From contig JAZUPZ010000030.1 in assembly GCA_045605445.1 (NCBI GenBank), positions 186,001 through 250,000 of the forward strand: a stretch of 64,000 nucleotides of DNA, written 5' to 3'. A program made the translations under genes and the position numbers. Origin of the DNA: CAZMHL01 sp045605445. GTDB lineage: Bacteria; Bacillota; Clostridia; RGIG6154. The notes beneath the pieces are model-generated. The model ran no database searches and was not told where the DNA came from. It saw only the letters and a list, made by a program, of their open reading frames with translations. Of the stretch, positions 62,572-64,000 are shown piece by piece (the stretch's first letter is position 1; each line of letters opens with the position of its first letter).

Positions 62572-63930
62572 TTCAAGTTCTTTAAATTCTTTTGTTTTCC
62601 ATTTGCCTGAAATGAAGATTGCTGTTGCAAATAATGCTTCGGTAATCCAGGCACAGGCAAAACCGAGATAAATAGCATAAATCTTTGATATACCGGTAAG
62701 TGTGTTATAAAAAGTAAAACAGTAAATAACAAGCGCAACTGTATAAACAAGAGTTGAAATTACCATCATTTTTCCTGAACCCGTTGCCCTGAATATTCCG
62801 TGAAAGATATGATTGAACAAATTAAATGCAAGAAAAGGTACAAAAAATCTTATTAAGGTTACGGAATATGTAATACTCTCTGCATCTTTTGTTTTATCAA
62901 GAAATAATGCGGAAAATTCAGGAGCAAAAATTACAAACAGAACCATTACAGGAAGGTAAAAACATAAAGTTTGTGTAATGCCTACTTTAATACCCTGACG
63001 AACTTTTTTTATTTTACCTGCACCCATTGCCTGGGCAATAAAGTTTGTGGTAGCCTTGTTTGAATTCTGATAAACCTGCTGTTGTAAGTGTTTTGCTTTA
63101 TCTGCAATGTTAAAACCTGAAATTGATGCAGTTCCGCAACTGTTTATCAAAGGAGAAACAACCGTTGTTGATGCGTACATAACAATTTGCTGCAGCATTG
63201 TGGGCAATGCAAAAACAACAGATTTTTTAAGCTCTGTGCAGTTGAATGAAGAGTTCCTTAAACGTAAATCCATAGAATGGAATATATTTAAAAATTTGAA
63301 AACGTAAATAATACATACTACAGAGGTTGCAATTACTGTAGAAAGAGCGCAGTAGGCAATGCCTTTGTTTAAAACTCCGAGAAACAGCCAGTTCCCGAAA
63401 ACATTCAGCACACCGGAGGTTATTGAAGCAATAAGCGGCATTTTGGTAATACCCAGTCCGTGTGCCAGAAATGTAAATCCCCATAAAAACTGAAAAACTA
63501 TCATTCCTGAAATGTAAACGGAAAAATAAGAAAAGGCAAGGTCTGCTATGTCATTGCTTATGTTAAGCGCAGCAAAAAGCTGTTTGTGCCACACAATGCA
63601 GCTGACCGAAATTAAAATGGCAATTAACGATGTTATTATAAAGTTCATTTTAATAACATCGAGCATTTTTTTATTTTCGTTTTTGCCGAATAAAGATGCG
63701 GCATATACCGCAAATCCTGCAAGGTATCCCCAGAAAAGTGAACTTATAAGCTCTATAAAAGGTGCAGTAACCGAAGTTGCGGCAAAAGCTTCACTTCCGA
63801 TGAATTTGCCTATCATTATAGAGTTTATCAGAGTGTATGACTGTGAAATTAAAGCAGAAAGAACAAGGGGAATAGTGTATAAAATATATTTTTTGTGTAT
63901 GTTCCCTTCATAGAGTTTTTCAATAGCCAT
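62551..63930 (-). CDS. MATE-family efflux transporter
   Basis: A 459-residue transporter with about 12 membrane helices. ATG 63930 is preferred, with AAAGAGGCG upstream (the longer start is at 63960). The N-terminal segment LYEGNIHKKYILYTIPLVLSALISQSYTLINSIMIGKFIG and the NFIAQAMGAG motif are typical. It exports drugs or toxic organics by an ion gradient. It converges with the sugar operon and shares its terminator. Confidence 0.92.
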   Translation of the reverse strand: MAIEKLYEGNIHKKYILYTIPLVLSALISQSYTLINSIMIGKFIGSEAFAATSVTAPFIELISSLFWGYLAGFAVYAASLFGKNENKKMLDVIKMNFIITSLIAILISVSCIVWHKQLFAALNISNDIADLAFSYFSVYISGMIVFQFLWGFTFLAHGLGITKMPLIASITSGVLNVFGNWLFLGVLNKGIAYCALSTVIATSVVCIIYVFKFLNIFHSMDLRLRNSSFNCTELKKSVVFALPTMLQQIVMYASTTVVSPLINSCGTASISGFNIADKAKHLQQQVYQNSNKATTNFIAQAMGAGKIKKVRQGIKVGITQTLCFYLPVMVLFVIFAPEFSALFLDKTKDAESITYSVTLIRFFVPFLAFNLFNHIFHGIFRATGSGKMMVISTLVYTVALVIYCFTFYNTLTGISKIYAIYLGFACAWITEALFATAIFISGKWKTKEFKELEDKERVS

Positions 63931-64000
63931 TTTGTTCGCCTCTTTTTTATTATTTGACAATTCTCCTTGCTGTCACTATAATTATAGTTAATATTTTGAA

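Noticed and set aside
1..64000. CRISPR array or rRNA operon
   Set aside because: No regularly spaced direct repeats or rRNA sequence were seen on either strand.

Overview
The window looks like a low-GC Gram-positive anaerobe of the class Clostridia, probably a gut Oscillospiraceae or Lachnospiraceae relative. The basis is AT-rich DNA, strong AGGAGG-type ribosome sites, a two-subunit Fe-S fumarase, an nnrD-alr-mazEF block and several small families common in clostridial mobile elements. This placement is inferred from gene content only.

Positions 1-35.6 kb are an accessory island, probably one integrative element whose left end lies outside the window and whose right end carries three tandem large serine recombinases. 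Its cargo is mostly defence-like. It holds HEPN-like and Cys/His-repeat genes (0-2.8 kb) and two unknown genes. A type III restriction-modification operon follows, with two Mod paralogues, an inserted membrane gene and one Res (5.1-12.9 kb), and then a run of uncharacterised genes (12.9-18.6 kb). Next come an XRE regulator, a YgjP-type metallopeptidase and an AIPR-family protein (18.8-21.9 kb), and a tightly overlapping redox-type cassette (21.9-23.6 kb). A two-reverse-transcriptase system follows, with a structured intergenic RNA region that matches the plan of DRT type 3 (23.6-27.7 kb). A SLOG-family gene, a probable structured RNA on the minus strand and a DUF6076-like gene precede the recombinases.

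Positions 35.6-38 kb hold small unknown genes separated by copies of a repeated non-coding element. One hairpin in that element shows a compensatory base change between copies. Chromosomal-type genes then run from 38.1 to 44.0 kb: nnrD, alr, a mazEF-like pair, small conserved genes and both fumarase subunits.

Positions 44.1-53.8 kb are a second insertion. Two halves of a tRNA-Leu(UAG) gene lie 9.66 kb apart in the same orientation, each ending in the same 8-bp sequence from the anticodon region. Between them sit a KtrB/KtrA potassium uptake pair, a KdpD/KdpE-like two-component system with PhoB-type repeats in front of ktrB, decayed genes (frameshifted SdpI and InlB-repeat proteins, a truncated DUF6076-like gene), an AbiEi-like antitoxin without a visible partner, and small hairpin-separated genes. 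Next to one end is an intact tRNA-Leu(UAG) that probably replaces the broken one.

Positions 53.9-64 kb hold a DUF1294 membrane protein and a DeoR regulator divergent from a sugar-type operon (TIM-like isomerase, SIS isomerase, YjbQ, FGGY kinase, ceramidase-like hydrolase, fucose/arabinose-isomerase-like protein, transaldolase/F6P aldolase). A convergent MATE transporter follows a bidirectional terminator. No CRISPR array or rRNA gene was seen.
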